Shown here piece by piece: positions 36,301 to 44,082 of a stretch of DNA of 64,000 nucleotides. The stretch comes from CAYPNP01 sp964412195 (GTDB lineage: Bacteria > Acidobacteriota > JAAYUB01): assembly GCA_964412195.1 (NCBI GenBank), contig CAYPNP010000002.1, forward strand, positions 376,515-440,514, read 5' to 3'. Position 1 is the stretch's first letter, and each line of letters starts with the position of its first letter. A model generated the notes under the pieces. The model saw only the letters and a program-made list of their open reading frames with translations. It made no database searches and had not been told where the DNA came from. Both the position numbers and the translations under genes were made by a program.

Positions 36301-36587
36301 ATCAGCCGACCTCCTCCCAGTTCATCCAGGCCTGTCACATGCTCAGCCTGTGCTTCTTCGAGAAGGCCCTGTACAAGTCATCGATCAAGTGGTGCGAACG
36401 CGGCCTCAACAGCAAGGGCCATGAGGACCACGAGTACCAGGCGCTGCGGTACGACATGGCCCGCGCCTACGAGATGATGAACGAACACAAGCAGGCCCTG
36501 GATGTCTACTCGGAGATCTATGCCGAGGACATCAACTACCGGGACGTGTCGGAGAAGATGGACGAGATCCGGAAAAAACTGACATAG
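33285..36587 (+). CDS. Large TPR protein with a disordered Pro/Ala-rich middle
   Basis: 1100 residues, starting inside the end of rnhB. TPR-type helices run from residue 1 to about 390 (KFVAQGKLENAIKEYEKILEGEPHDTSILNTIGDLNLHL and following). Acidic linkers follow, then a low-complexity Pro/Ala/Lys segment at about 575-645. A second short helical block with a similar stretch at about 730-785 and a final TPR set from about 970 to the end (FDTHYNLGIAYKEMSLLDDAISEFQKSYNF). There is no signal peptide, so it is cytoplasmic. Such architecture is common in gliding- and pilus-related scaffolds of delta- and Acidobacteria-like lineages. The partners are unknown. Confidence 0.85.
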   Translation: MVAINKEKLLKNAQKFVAQGKLENAIKEYEKILEGEPHDTSILNTIGDLNLHLSRTQTAISYFRRAAQKFIDDGFYGRGVALYRKIVLADTKNLENVEILADLFIKEGVVSEAKKHYAEIGRAYLSQNNFTKAYHIFKKLADLTQDDPNIHLKLAELSIKMEMLENARESYLNAALICSRKGLFQQGMNAIKMALEIDPFHMGSLKILFKISLELRDYKLLTEYLQKGLKQSPGNRELLEMLGQCQMFQGNIRDSYTTFDTIFKEDESKYFLLFDLAESAFKLGEFKVAVEAIGRVQPILMARKENVKLIEFLKAVVDKDPTNTDALQSLSEAYIHVNDNFNYVSTLDKLIECLMRERNFARALEVLEKILSMDPGNEKYRKYHRDAFERVYPNETYIPFGTAAEDAEEAEASSIFEFDTTELSSGKAFSTMKESDAALEIELFLSYGLKDKAKNRLQEKIKEDPNDVIFREKLKNIYKEEGSLKQAADICFEMVNILTLKGEHERAAAFLEEGRGLDPSRSDISIPTGYLDKGISFPEELDTSNTGFELLEIEDESIDLTNDLSEILVGHVDEEPAPPPKAATPPPTPVKAIPVGPAKEKSPPAPVQAAPVEPPPKEKVPPAPKKPAAAKAAPPPQAAPSFEEPTPKYAPSADIDTDVSQRLEETLKSLQDLGIFSPILMHEKPAEEAPQEPEILLTPESLISHPDTALPEPEIEEPAPKAATPPPPEVVTTPAAMDKILENALREIDFYIKLGFNDNAREELSKLQANYPDHPEIVSRLQSLAPKAAPPAPAEPEIHEEEAFPPPKIEIQEISRLKDIPEEAASTTGPMVEEIAAEDVNIDLFSMISVDSVKEETERPSSSYEARKNLPVIDQPPPEPEKPAAAPPEAQPAGIFGDLEADEVLGNSLLFGEEKTSTQLGGNGLFLPKEAEEPEHAAGGPKGKNLSAMQNIFADIVEEANKVFISDQEGEADFDTHYNLGIAYKEMSLLDDAISEFQKSYNFIKDQPTSSQFIQACHMLSLCFFEKALYKSSIKWCERGLNSKGHEDHEYQALRYDMARAYEMMNEHKQALDVYSEIYAEDINYRDVSEKMDEIRKKLT

Positions 36588-36597
36588 AAGCCCCGCC

Positions 36598-36876
36598 ATG
36601 CCTGCCTCCCCCAAATCCCCTTCTCTTCTCGTCAAGTACACCCTGGTGGTGTACGTGATCTTCTGCTTTTACGTGGGGAGCGCGTTGGTGGCCATGCCCT
36701 GGATTTCCTGGATTTGGGAAAACAATTACTTCCTCTTCCGGTTCCCATATGCCAAAGCCCTGGTCCTCAGCCCATTCTTTCGGGGCGCGGTGTCGGGCTT
36801 GGGCATCCTGACCATCCTCATCGGGATCGAGGAAATCCTCGTCTATCGTCGATGGAAGCGGGGGCACCCCGGGTAG
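36598..36876 (+). CDS. Small membrane protein, unknown
   Basis: 92 residues, 10 bp after the TPR gene. Two hydrophobic segments: about 12-36 (YTLVVYVIFCFYVGSALVAM) and about 62-82 (FRGAVSGLGILTILIGIEEIL), with an aromatic-rich loop between (WISWIWENNYFLFRF). A basic C-terminal tail follows. No family recognised. It may act with the TPR protein. Confidence 0.65.
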   Translation: MPASPKSPSLLVKYTLVVYVIFCFYVGSALVAMPWISWIWENNYFLFRFPYAKALVLSPFFRGAVSGLGILTILIGIEEILVYRRWKRGHPG

Positions 36877-36973
36877 ACGGTCCGCCCGGGACAGGTCCCC
36901 ACTTTTCCGAACGGACGGCCGGACAGGCGGACCTGCCTTCTTTCGGAAATCAATTCTTGCCAAGGTGATGCAC

Positions 36974-38275
36974 ATGTCGACCATTCTGAAACAGATCCAG
37001 ACCGGGAACGCGCCCGGATTCCTGAAGGAGATCGCCGCCCGCGAGGGCCGCGACCCGTCGTTCCTGCTCGCGGGGCTCCAGGCCGGCCGGATCGTCGTTC
37101 CGCAGAACAACGGGAAGACCCTCCGGAAGCCGGTAGCCATCGGAGAGGGGCTCCTGACCAAGATCAACGCCAACTTTGGCACCTCGCCCGACCACGACAG
37201 CATCGAGGAGGAGTTGGAAAAGCTCCGGGTGGCCGTTCTCTGCGGATCCGACACGGTGATGGACCTCAGCACGGGGGCCCGCATCGTTGAGACCCGTCAG
37301 CGCATCATCGACGCGTCCGACGTGCCGGTCGGGACCGTGCCGATGTACGAGGCGGCGGTCCGGAGCCGGGACAAGTATAAGGCTTTCGTGCACATGACCA
37401 CGGACAACCTCTTCGACGTGATCGACGGCCATGGGCGGGACGGGGTGGATTTCATCACCGTCCACTGCGGGGCCACCCGGGGCGTGGTGGAACTCCTCGA
37501 ACGACAGGGGCGGATCATGGACATCGTCAGCCGCGGAGGGGCGCTCCTGGTGGAGTGGATGATCTACCACGACCGGGAGAATCCGCTCTACGAGCATTTC
37601 GACCGACTGCTGGAGATCGCCCTCCGCTGGGACATGACCCTCTCGCTGGGCGACGGCCTGCGGCCGGGTTGCCTCGCGGACGCCTCCGACCGTCCCCAGA
37701 TCGGCGAACTGCTGGTCCTGGGGGAACTGACCCGCCGGGCCCGGGAAGCCGGGGTGCAGGTCATGATCGAGGGGCCCGGCCACGTCCCCCTGCACAAAAT
37801 CCACGAAAACGTGCGGATCCAGAAGTCGCTCTGCGAAGGGGCGCCCTTCTACGTGCTGGGGCCGCTGGTGACCGACATCGCACCGGGCTACGACCACATC
37901 ACCGGCGCCATCGGCGGTGCCGTGGCCGCCATGTACGGCGCCGACTTCCTGTGCTACGTGACGCCCGCCGAGCACCTCCGGCTGCCCACCGTGGAGGATG
38001 TGCGGCAGGGGGTGATCGCCTCCAAGATCGCCGCCCACGCCGCAGACATCGCCAAGGGAGTCCCCGGAGCGATGGAACCCGACATCGCCCTCAGCAAGGC
38101 GCGGAAAAGCCTGGACTGGGACGGGCAGTTCGAGCACGCCCTCGACCCCGAGCTGGCCGCGCGGATGCGGAAGGAGCGGCCGCCGGCCCAAAAGGAAGTC
38201 TGCACGATGTGCGGGGAGTTCTGCGCCATCAAGGCAAGCACGGAGGCCTACCGGCTCCTTCGGGGCAAGAAATAG
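36974..38275 (+). CDS. thiC: Phosphomethylpyrimidine synthase ThiC
   Basis: 433 residues from ATG 36974. The GTG 36965 and ATG 36968 upstream are part of AAGGTGAT, a strong Shine-Dalgarno. The N-terminus lacks the long extra domain, so it is the short bacterial form. VAVLCGSDTVMDLSTG, HPCGATRGVVELLE-like repeats, IEGPGHVPLHKI and DFLCYVTPAEHL are family blocks. The C-terminal cluster motif CX2CX4C is CTMCGEFC. It converts AIR to HMP-P by radical SAM chemistry in thiamine synthesis. I see no TPP riboswitch before it. Confidence 0.96.
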   Translation: MSTILKQIQTGNAPGFLKEIAAREGRDPSFLLAGLQAGRIVVPQNNGKTLRKPVAIGEGLLTKINANFGTSPDHDSIEEELEKLRVAVLCGSDTVMDLSTGARIVETRQRIIDASDVPVGTVPMYEAAVRSRDKYKAFVHMTTDNLFDVIDGHGRDGVDFITVHCGATRGVVELLERQGRIMDIVSRGGALLVEWMIYHDRENPLYEHFDRLLEIALRWDMTLSLGDGLRPGCLADASDRPQIGELLVLGELTRRAREAGVQVMIEGPGHVPLHKIHENVRIQKSLCEGAPFYVLGPLVTDIAPGYDHITGAIGGAVAAMYGADFLCYVTPAEHLRLPTVEDVRQGVIASKIAAHAADIAKGVPGAMEPDIALSKARKSLDWDGQFEHALDPELAARMRKERPPAQKEVCTMCGEFCAIKASTEAYRLLRGKK

Positions 38276-38284
38276 CCGGATCCG

Positions 38285-39028
38285 CTACCGGGCGGGAACC
38301 AACTCGAGAATGTAGACGGAGCAGCCCTTGTCCTTGTCCAGGATGCGGATGCGCACCGCCCCGGGTGAAGGCCCCGGCGGCAACAGCGACGCTTCCCCCC
38401 GGCCCCGCAAAACCCGCAGTTCGTAGCGTTCCTCGGGGAAGACCGGCCGGCCGGCCGGAAAATCATACTTGAGCGACAGGACCCCGTGGCCGCCGAGAGG
38501 CCGAGGAGTCACCTGCCGCCCGGAAATCTCGATCACCGCTTCGTCATCCACTTCGGCATAGAGGGACAGGATCACCCGGTCGGGCACCCGGGAGTGGTCC
38601 CGGTACGCTGAAAACCGGTAGAAGCCCGCCCCCCCGAGGTGCTGGTCATCCACGCGCACCACCAGCATGTAGGCGTTGAACTCGTCCCCCTGCCGGATGA
38701 TCTCAATATTCCCCCGCCCCTGCTCTTTTCGGATCCACACGGGGAAGGCGGTCGGATCGATCGGCCGGAATGACTGGAATTTCATCTGTCGCACCGGGCG
38801 GAGGGCCTCATGTTCCAGCAGGCACTCGCGGCCCCGGAATTTCAGGGTGTCCCGCCCGTCGACCATGCCCTCCCAGCGGAAGAGGAGCTCCGCTGCCGCC
38901 GATCCCGGAGGGGAGTTCCCGGCGGCAGGGTTCTCCGGCGGCGCCGGGCCGCGGCAAGCGGCCCCCGCCGCCAGCAGCAACCAAGGCAGCGTCTTCCAGA
39001 GAATGTGACGGGTCCGGTCCCGCGGCAT
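38285..39028 (-). CDS. Exported, probably lipid-anchored protein of unknown function
   Basis: 247 residues from ATG 39028; the frame upstream to 39274 is a shadow of the neighbouring gene. The N-terminus MPRDRTRHILWKTLPWLLLAAGAACRG is a signal peptide with a Cys in lipobox position, though the -3 residue is not canonical. The rest is beta-rich, with FQSFRPIDPTAFPVWIRKEQ and a conserved-looking VILSLYAEVDDEAVIEISGRQVTPR. No family recognised. It converges with thiC (9-bp gap) and precedes the 67-residue gene's end by 36 bp. Confidence 0.7.
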   Translation of the reverse strand: MPRDRTRHILWKTLPWLLLAAGAACRGPAPPENPAAGNSPPGSAAAELLFRWEGMVDGRDTLKFRGRECLLEHEALRPVRQMKFQSFRPIDPTAFPVWIRKEQGRGNIEIIRQGDEFNAYMLVVRVDDQHLGGAGFYRFSAYRDHSRVPDRVILSLYAEVDDEAVIEISGRQVTPRPLGGHGVLSLKYDFPAGRPVFPEERYELRVLRGRGEASLLPPGPSPGAVRIRILDKDKGCSVYILELVPAR

Positions 39029-39063
39029 GATCGACTCCCAGGCGGTGACGGCGGCAGCCCGAT

Positions 39064-39267
39064 TCAGTACACCAGGTTCCGGATCGCCGTGTAGTACAGC
39101 CGGATCTCCTTCCCCGCCGGATCCCGCAGCACGAACTGCGGGCCGTTGGTCGACCGGCTGACCTCCACAAACTCCCCCCGGAACCGGCGCCCGTCGACGT
39201 GGTCCACTTCCACAAAACGCACCTGCCCCTGGAGGACCGGCTCCAACTTGGCCACCCACTCCAGCAT
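39064..39267 (-). CDS. Small conserved-looking protein, unknown
   Basis: 67 residues. The sequence is a compact run of beta strands (GQVRFVEVDHVDGRRFRGEFVEVS ... KEIRLYYTAIRNLVY) that would fit a small barrel, but I cannot assign it. It lies just upstream of the exported protein on the same strand. Codon use and lack of alternative frames support expression; its size keeps confidence moderate. Confidence 0.5.
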   Translation of the reverse strand: MLEWVAKLEPVLQGQVRFVEVDHVDGRRFRGEFVEVSRSTNGPQFVLRDPAGKEIRLYYTAIRNLVY

Positions 39268-39388
39268 CGGCCACCTCGAAGATGGAACTCGGCGGGACGA
39301 ACGCTCACCTGGCCCGCCGGCTGTGTCTCATGGTATCGGAGCGACCCGGCAAAAGCAAGCGACCCCTCCGCTCCGCCGTCGACCGGGA

Positions 39389-40420
39389 TCACTGGATCCG
39401 TCGGTACAAGCCGAGCATCCGCTCCGCAACCCGGGCCCAGGAGAACTGCTCGGCTTTCGCCCGCGCCGCGTCGCCCATCCGGCGGAGTAGGTCGCGGTTC
39501 TCGTCCGCCTGGATGAGCGCGTCCACCAGGGCATCGGCGTCATGAAGGCGCACCATGCGGCCGCACGAATCGTCCACGTAATCCCGGATGGAGCCGACCT
39601 CGGAGGTGAACACGGGCAGCCCGCAGGCCATGGATTCCAGCACGGCGTTGTTGGCGGTGCAGTCGTTGAGGGGCATCAGCAGGAGGTGGGCTTTCCGGTA
39701 CAGTTCCAGAAGCTGCCCGTCGGGGACGCCGCTGTACAGGTGTACGTTGCGCAGGCCCTCGTAGTGCTTCAGGCACCAGTCGAAGGCGACGATGTGGAAC
39801 TCGACCTTGCGCGCCCGGAACTCGCCGAACGTGGCGATGACCTTCCGGATGGCGTCGACGTCCCTCAGCCACCACCCCACCACGATGCAGCGCAGGGGGC
39901 CGTCCCAGTCCTTCTGCCCGGATGGCGTGAAGAATTCGGTATCGATCCCGTGGGGCACGAGGTAGACGTTGTCCCGGCCGGTGAGGCTCCGGAAGAAATC
40001 CAGCTGGCTGCTGCCCACCGCGACGATGGCGTCGGCCCGGGCGATGCACGCCGGCCGGGCGATGGCGCGTGGGAACACGTCGGGAGGCTGGTGGAAGGTC
40101 GCCACGATCCGGTTGCGGCGCCGGAAGGGCACCACCCCGATGTTCCGGTACATGTTCTCCCCGTACAGGAAGTGGAAGGTGGTGCCGTTCACCAGGTTGA
40201 GGCGGGCCATCAGCTCGGTTTCCACGCAGAAGTACTCGAAACTGTACCACTCGGGATCGATGAGGCGGTTCCAGCGGAAAAGGCGCGGGTCCCGGCGGTA
40301 GAGGAAATGGAAGATCTTGCCCGGACGGTAGTGGGTGGCGGACATGTGGCGGGTGAGCTGGTCGTAGCCGGAATGGCCGGAGTGGTGGTCGATCCGTTTG
40401 AAGATGTGCAGGATTTTCAT
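39389..40420 (-). CDS. Family 4 glycosyltransferase
   Basis: 343 residues with a GT-B fold. The N-terminal domain starts MKILHIFKRIDHHSGHSGYDQLTRHM, and the C-terminal nucleotide-sugar domain contains VYLVPHGIDTEFFTP and the EX7E-like NNAVLESMACGLPVFTSEVGSIRDYVDD. It should transfer a sugar to an unknown acceptor in envelope polysaccharide or glycolipid synthesis. It stands alone, divergent from the BtuB-like gene, with 218 bp between them. Confidence 0.88.
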   Translation of the reverse strand: MKILHIFKRIDHHSGHSGYDQLTRHMSATHYRPGKIFHFLYRRDPRLFRWNRLIDPEWYSFEYFCVETELMARLNLVNGTTFHFLYGENMYRNIGVVPFRRRNRIVATFHQPPDVFPRAIARPACIARADAIVAVGSSQLDFFRSLTGRDNVYLVPHGIDTEFFTPSGQKDWDGPLRCIVVGWWLRDVDAIRKVIATFGEFRARKVEFHIVAFDWCLKHYEGLRNVHLYSGVPDGQLLELYRKAHLLLMPLNDCTANNAVLESMACGLPVFTSEVGSIRDYVDDSCGRMVRLHDADALVDALIQADENRDLLRRMGDAARAKAEQFSWARVAERMLGLYRRIQ

Positions 40421-40512
40421 GCGGCCCGGGTGTCCTTTCAGCCGTTCCGGGAAAATCGATCGCCCCTGGCGGCCGGTCCCGCCGGCATGATCCGGAGGGA
40501 CCGGCGGGCGCG

Positions 40513-40540
40513 TGAAATTCCCGCGGAGCGATAGTATAAT
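40513..40540 (+). promoter_or_regulatory. Possible promoter of the TonB-dependent receptor
   Basis: A perfect TATAAT (40535-40540), with a weak TGAAAT (40513-40518) 16 bp before it. The leader would be about 90 nt and shows no cobalamin riboswitch hallmark (no GCCAGGAGACCTGCC-like box). Confidence 0.4.
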
Positions 40541-40637
40541 GGCCCGCCCGACGGGGTGTCAACCGGATCCGGGCCGGTGGGGGCCGCCAGGTGGCGCCTC
40601 CGGACTCTCCCGCGCCGATCCCATCCGTGGAGTGGAA

Positions 40638-42476
40638 ATGCCTCGGCGGCAAATACTGGCGGCGGCAATCCTGTTCCTGGTCCTGCCCGCCTTTCCGGCC
40701 GGCGAACAGCCGGAAGCGGAGGGGCCGGTGGAGACCGTGGTGGTGTCCGCCTCCCTCACGCCGGAGACCGCCAGCCAAGTCAACCGGGAAGTGCTGGTGG
40801 TGTCGGGCGACGAGCTGCGCCGGTTGCCGGTCCGCACCATCGACGATCTGCTGGCGTTCCTGGCACCCCTCGACGTCCGGCCCCGCGTGGCCGGAGGGCT
40901 GTTCGGGGACGTCTCCCTCCGGGGCGCCAGCGAGTCGGGCGTGCTGGTGTGCATCGACGGCATGCGCTGGAACGACCCGCAGACCGGCCACTTCAACCTC
41001 GAGATCCCGGTCCCGCTGGAGCTGATCGAGCGCGTCGAGGTGCTGTGCGGCTCGCAATCCATCTATTTCGGCGCCGACGCAGTGGGCGGCGTGATCCACA
41101 TCATCACCCGGCGGGAAGTGCCGCCCCAGGTGCAAGCCTCGCTCACCGCGGGGTCGTTCGGCACCGGCTCGGTCTCGGCCCTCGGCGCGGGCGTGCGCGG
41201 CCGGTGGAGAGGACAGGTTTTCGCGGGTGGGGCCCGCAGCGACGGATTCGCCTCCGACCGGGACTTCCGGATCGGGCAGCTGATGGGCGCGGCCCGCATA
41301 ACCCACGGGCTCGGCTGGACCGACGTGTCGGCCATCCGCCTGGACAACCGGTTCGGCGCCGCCGGCTTCTACGGCCCCTATCCCTCTTACGAGCAGACGC
41401 TGACCGACGCCTTCTGGACGGTCACGGCGCTGCGCGCCGGGCCGTTCCGGCAGTTCCCGACGGAGTGCCGCTTCTCCCTCAAGCGGCACGACGACGAATT
41501 CACCCTGATCCGCGAGCGGCCGGAGTTCTACCGCAACTGGAACACCACCCGGACGGCCCTCTTCCAGTCGACCACGCGGCTGCTCCAGTCGGGCGGCACG
41601 ACCGTCGCCGCCGCCCTGGAAGTCGCCGGCAGCGCCCTGGAGAGCAGCCGGATGGGCCGCCATGCGGTCCGTCGCGGTTCGGCGGCGGTGGAGGTGCAGC
41701 AGGAGATCCGGCCCGGCTGGGTGGTCGAAGGGAGCCTCCGCTTCGACGAGTACTCTTCCTGGGGCGGCCGCTGGACCCCCGGCGCCGGCTGCAGCTGGTT
41801 CCCGCGGCCGGACCTGAAACTGCGCGGGTACTACGGACAGGCCTTCCGGGCGCCGACTTTCACGGAGCTGTACTACCAGAGCCCAGGCGACCGGGGCGAT
41901 CCCGGCCTGGCCCCGGAGACGGCCCAGACTGTCGAGGCCGGCGCCGACTGGTACGCCCGGCCGGAATTCACCCTCTCCTTCACCGTCTTCCGCCGCTGGG
42001 ACCGGGACATGATTGACTGGATCCGGCGGGACCCGGCCGCGCCCTGGCAGGCCGCCAACATCGGGCGGGTGGACGTCGCCGGATGCTCCCTGCTTGCCTC
42101 CGGGACCGTCGCCGGGGGCGTGCGTTTCCAGGGGGGATACAGCTGGAACGGCCTGGATCCCGGCGCCGTGGACTACCGGTCGAAGTACGCCCTCAACTAC
42201 GCCCGGCACCACCTGTCGGCGCTGGTGACCGCCCCCCTCGGCCGTGCGACCTGGCTGAACGCGGCCCTGCACTTCAAGCAGCGTTCCGACGGCCAGGCCT
42301 ACACGCCCGCCTACGTGGAGGTTCGCCATTCCTGGAGGGATTTGGAGTTTCTGGGCCGGATCGACAACCTGTTCGACGAGTCCTACGAGGAGATCCCCGG
42401 AGTGGCCATGCCGGGCCGGTGCCTGGCCATCGGCGTCCGCTTCCGCCACGCTTTCGAGACCGGCAGCGGAAAATGA
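40638..42476 (+). CDS. TonB-dependent receptor, BtuB-like
   Basis: 612 residues from ATG 40638; the longer frame from 40512 is not supported by any start context. A signal peptide (MPRRQILAAAILFLVLPAFPAG) precedes a TonB-box-like ETVVVSAS and a plug domain (LRRLPVRTIDDLLAFLAPLDVRPRVAGGLFGDVSLRGASESGVLVCIDGMRWNDPQTGHFN). The 22-strand barrel follows and ends with an aromatic-type C-terminus (IGVRFRHAF). Plug order and length recall BtuB, the outer membrane vitamin B12 receptor, but substrate is not provable from sequence. It lies just before the microcompartment module, whose PduS-like protein is cobalamin-linked. Confidence 0.85.
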   Translation: MPRRQILAAAILFLVLPAFPAGEQPEAEGPVETVVVSASLTPETASQVNREVLVVSGDELRRLPVRTIDDLLAFLAPLDVRPRVAGGLFGDVSLRGASESGVLVCIDGMRWNDPQTGHFNLEIPVPLELIERVEVLCGSQSIYFGADAVGGVIHIITRREVPPQVQASLTAGSFGTGSVSALGAGVRGRWRGQVFAGGARSDGFASDRDFRIGQLMGAARITHGLGWTDVSAIRLDNRFGAAGFYGPYPSYEQTLTDAFWTVTALRAGPFRQFPTECRFSLKRHDDEFTLIRERPEFYRNWNTTRTALFQSTTRLLQSGGTTVAAALEVAGSALESSRMGRHAVRRGSAAVEVQQEIRPGWVVEGSLRFDEYSSWGGRWTPGAGCSWFPRPDLKLRGYYGQAFRAPTFTELYYQSPGDRGDPGLAPETAQTVEAGADWYARPEFTLSFTVFRRWDRDMIDWIRRDPAAPWQAANIGRVDVAGCSLLASGTVAGGVRFQGGYSWNGLDPGAVDYRSKYALNYARHHLSALVTAPLGRATWLNAALHFKQRSDGQAYTPAYVEVRHSWRDLEFLGRIDNLFDESYEEIPGVAMPGRCLAIGVRFRHAFETGSGK

Positions 42477-42486
42477 AGTGGATCCC

Positions 42487-42516
42487 GGCGGGCCGCATCC
42501 CCGCAGGATGCCCGCC
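42487..42516. terminator. Hairpin between the convergent receptor and rhomboid genes
   Basis: GCATCC (42495-42500) pairs with GGATGC (42506-42511), extended by GGCGG/CCGCC across a bulge. It fills the gap between the two stops but has no T-run. Confidence 0.4.
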
Positions 42517-43245
42517 TCAGTTATATCGCCGGGGATCGTCGCGCTTGGGCTTCCGGTCGGAGGTGTACACCTTGAATTTCCTCCGGTACCACCAGCCGCG
42601 CAACCGCAGCCAGTAGTACTTGACGTCCGGCAGGAGGGTCCGGCGCTTCAGGTACACGTAGCCGAAGGCGAGGCCACCCAAGTGGGCGGCGTGGGCGATG
42701 CCGTCCCGGGCCCCGGAGACGGAGAAGACCAGCTCCGCCACCACGGTGAGGACGACCAGGTACTTGGCCTTGATGGGCAGCACGAAGAAGAGGAGCAGCT
42801 CCCGCTCGGGAAAGAAGAGGGCAAACGCCAGCAGCAGGCCGTACATGGCGCCCGATGCCCCCACCACCGGGACGTCGGACCAGGGATGGATCGCGTAGCT
42901 GCAGAGGCCGGCGCCGATGCCGGTGAAGAAATAATACGAGACGAACCGCCGCCGGCCCAGCGCGCGCTCCACGTCGGGGCCGAACATCCACAGCACGAAC
43001 ATGTTGAACAGGATGTGCATGGGGGAGGGACCGTGGAGAAACATGTAGGTGACCAGCCGCCAGAGCTGGTAGCCGCCGGTGACCGCCGCCGGAATCAGGG
43101 AAAACCACTGATCCAGCAAGTAGTATTTCAGAGTCCGGTCTACGGTGGAGAGCAGGTAGACGCCGAAATTCAGCCCCAGGAAGAGCTTCACCATGGGGGT
43201 CATCGCCGGTCCGATCTGGATGCGGGTTTCCTGTCCATAGCCCAT
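42517..43245 (-). CDS. Rhomboid family intramembrane serine protease (second copy)
   Basis: 242 residues from ATG 43245; upstream in-frame residues from 43401 are not protein-like. Helices with catalytic Ser131 in VVGASGAMYG and catalytic His188 in AHAAHLGGLAFG, and the loop HGPSPMHILFNMFVLWMFGPDVE of the active site. A long basic C-terminal tail follows. It differs clearly from the rhomboid at 24629. The promoter TTGTTT-17-TATAGT places the start site at or next to the ATG, so this mRNA may be leaderless. It is divergent from the microcompartment module. Confidence 0.93.
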   Translation of the reverse strand: MGYGQETRIQIGPAMTPMVKLFLGLNFGVYLLSTVDRTLKYYLLDQWFSLIPAAVTGGYQLWRLVTYMFLHGPSPMHILFNMFVLWMFGPDVERALGRRRFVSYYFFTGIGAGLCSYAIHPWSDVPVVGASGAMYGLLLAFALFFPERELLLFFVLPIKAKYLVVLTVVAELVFSVSGARDGIAHAAHLGGLAFGYVYLKRRTLLPDVKYYWLRLRGWWYRRKFKVYTSDRKPKRDDPRRYN

Positions 43246-43252
43246 GCGCGCC

Positions 43253-43281
43253 ACTATACCCAAACCGCGCCCCCGAAACAA
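43253..43281 (-). promoter_or_regulatory. Promoter giving a nearly leaderless rhomboid mRNA
   Basis: On the minus strand TTGTTT (43281-43276) and TATAGT (43258-43253), spacing 17 bp. The expected start site falls within a few bases of ATG 43245, and no Shine-Dalgarno is visible. Confidence 0.45.
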
Positions 43282-43368
43282 GGGGGGGCCCCGCCCCTGG
43301 CTGGGGTGCGTGGCGCGGAGGTCCCTCGCCGGCCTGCCGCAATTCCTTCTGTCCCCTCGGATTTTGTG

Positions 43369-43397
43369 TTGAAATTGGATGGAGGCTCCGTTACAAT
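43369..43397 (+). promoter_or_regulatory. Promoter of the microcompartment operon
   Basis: TTGAAA (43369-43374) and TACAAT (43392-43397) with exact 17-bp spacing, about 36 nt before ATG 43441 and its AGGAGG at 43431-43436. One of the better promoters in the window. Confidence 0.65.
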
Positions 43398-43440
43398 CCA
43401 CCCGTCATCAACAACAAGCCGGTTTCATGCAGGAGGAGAC

Positions 43441-43749
43441 ATGAGCGATTCGATGGAAGCCTTGGGCATGATCGAGACCCGCGGATTCACCGCCATGGTG
43501 GAAGCCGCCGACGCGATGGTCAAGGCCGCCAAGGTCACGCTGGTGGGTTACGAGAAAACCGGCGGCGGGCTCAACACCGCCATCGTGCGCGGCGACGTGG
43601 CCGCGGTCAAGGCCGCCACCGACGCCGGCGCCGCAGCCGCCCGGAAGGTGGGCGAGCTGATCGCCGTCCATGTCATCCCCAGGCCGCACGCCAACCTGGA
43701 CGAGGTCCTGCCCATCGTCCCCCGCGATAAGGCCAAGGCCAAAGCCTGA
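43441..43749 (+). CDS. BMC-H hexameric microcompartment shell protein (PduA/EutM/CcmK family)
   Basis: 102 residues. The single BMC domain shows EALGMIETRGFTAMVEAADAMVKAAKVTLVGYEKTGGGLNTAIVRGDVAAVKAATDAGAAAARKVGELIAVHVIPRPH, very close to PduA. The pore loop is GGGLN, where PduA has GSGLV, so pore chemistry may differ. It tiles the facets of a bacterial microcompartment. AGGAGG at 43431 and a strong promoter suggest high expression. It heads the operon with the vertex, PduS-like and PduT-like genes. Confidence 0.97.
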   Translation: MSDSMEALGMIETRGFTAMVEAADAMVKAAKVTLVGYEKTGGGLNTAIVRGDVAAVKAATDAGAAAARKVGELIAVHVIPRPHANLDEVLPIVPRDKAKAKA

Positions 43750-43802
43750 CCGGAGGGCCGCGCCCCGGCCCCCGCCGGGGCGCCCGCCTCCAGGAAGCCG
43801 CC

Positions 43803-44072
43803 ATGATCATCGGCAAAGTCCGCGGCACCGTGGTCGCCACCCGCAAGGATCCCAAGCTCGAAGGGAAAAAACTCCTGATCGTGGAGAAAATCAACCCGGC
43901 CGACGGGTCCTCCGGCGGATACGTCATCGCCGTCGACACGGTCGGCGCCGGCGCGGGAGAGACGGTCCTGTGCGTCAGCGGCTCGTCCGCCCGGCTGTCT
44001 CACGGCATGAAGGACCATCCCGTGGACACGGCCATCATCGGCATCATCGACACCATCCAGTTCAACCCGTAG
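43803..44072 (+). CDS. BMC-P pentameric vertex protein (EutN/CcmL family)
   Basis: 89 residues. MIIGKVRGTVVATRKDPKLEGKKLLIVEKI, the VIAVDTVGAGAGETVLCVSGSSAR loop and DTAIIGIIDTI are diagnostic of the EutN/CcmL/PduN family. Pentamers close the vertices of a polyhedral compartment, so a closed shell rather than an open sheet is implied. Located 53 bp after the BMC-H gene and 10 bp before the PduS-like gene. Confidence 0.96.
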   Translation: MIIGKVRGTVVATRKDPKLEGKKLLIVEKINPADGSSGGYVIAVDTVGAGAGETVLCVSGSSARLSHGMKDHPVDTAIIGIIDTIQFNP

Positions 44073-44082
44073 GGCCCCGCCC

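Noticed and set aside
36877..36973. TPP riboswitch before thiC
   Set aside because: The gap is only 97 bp and lacks the CTGAGA and GGGG core elements.
40421..40637. Cobalamin riboswitch before the BtuB-like gene
   Set aside because: No B12-box-like GCCAGGAGACCTGCC sequence or matching upstream stems can be seen.
39540..42449. 969-residue open frame on the minus strand
   Set aside because: It runs antisense through the receptor and out of frame through the GT4 gene; a GC-driven artefact.
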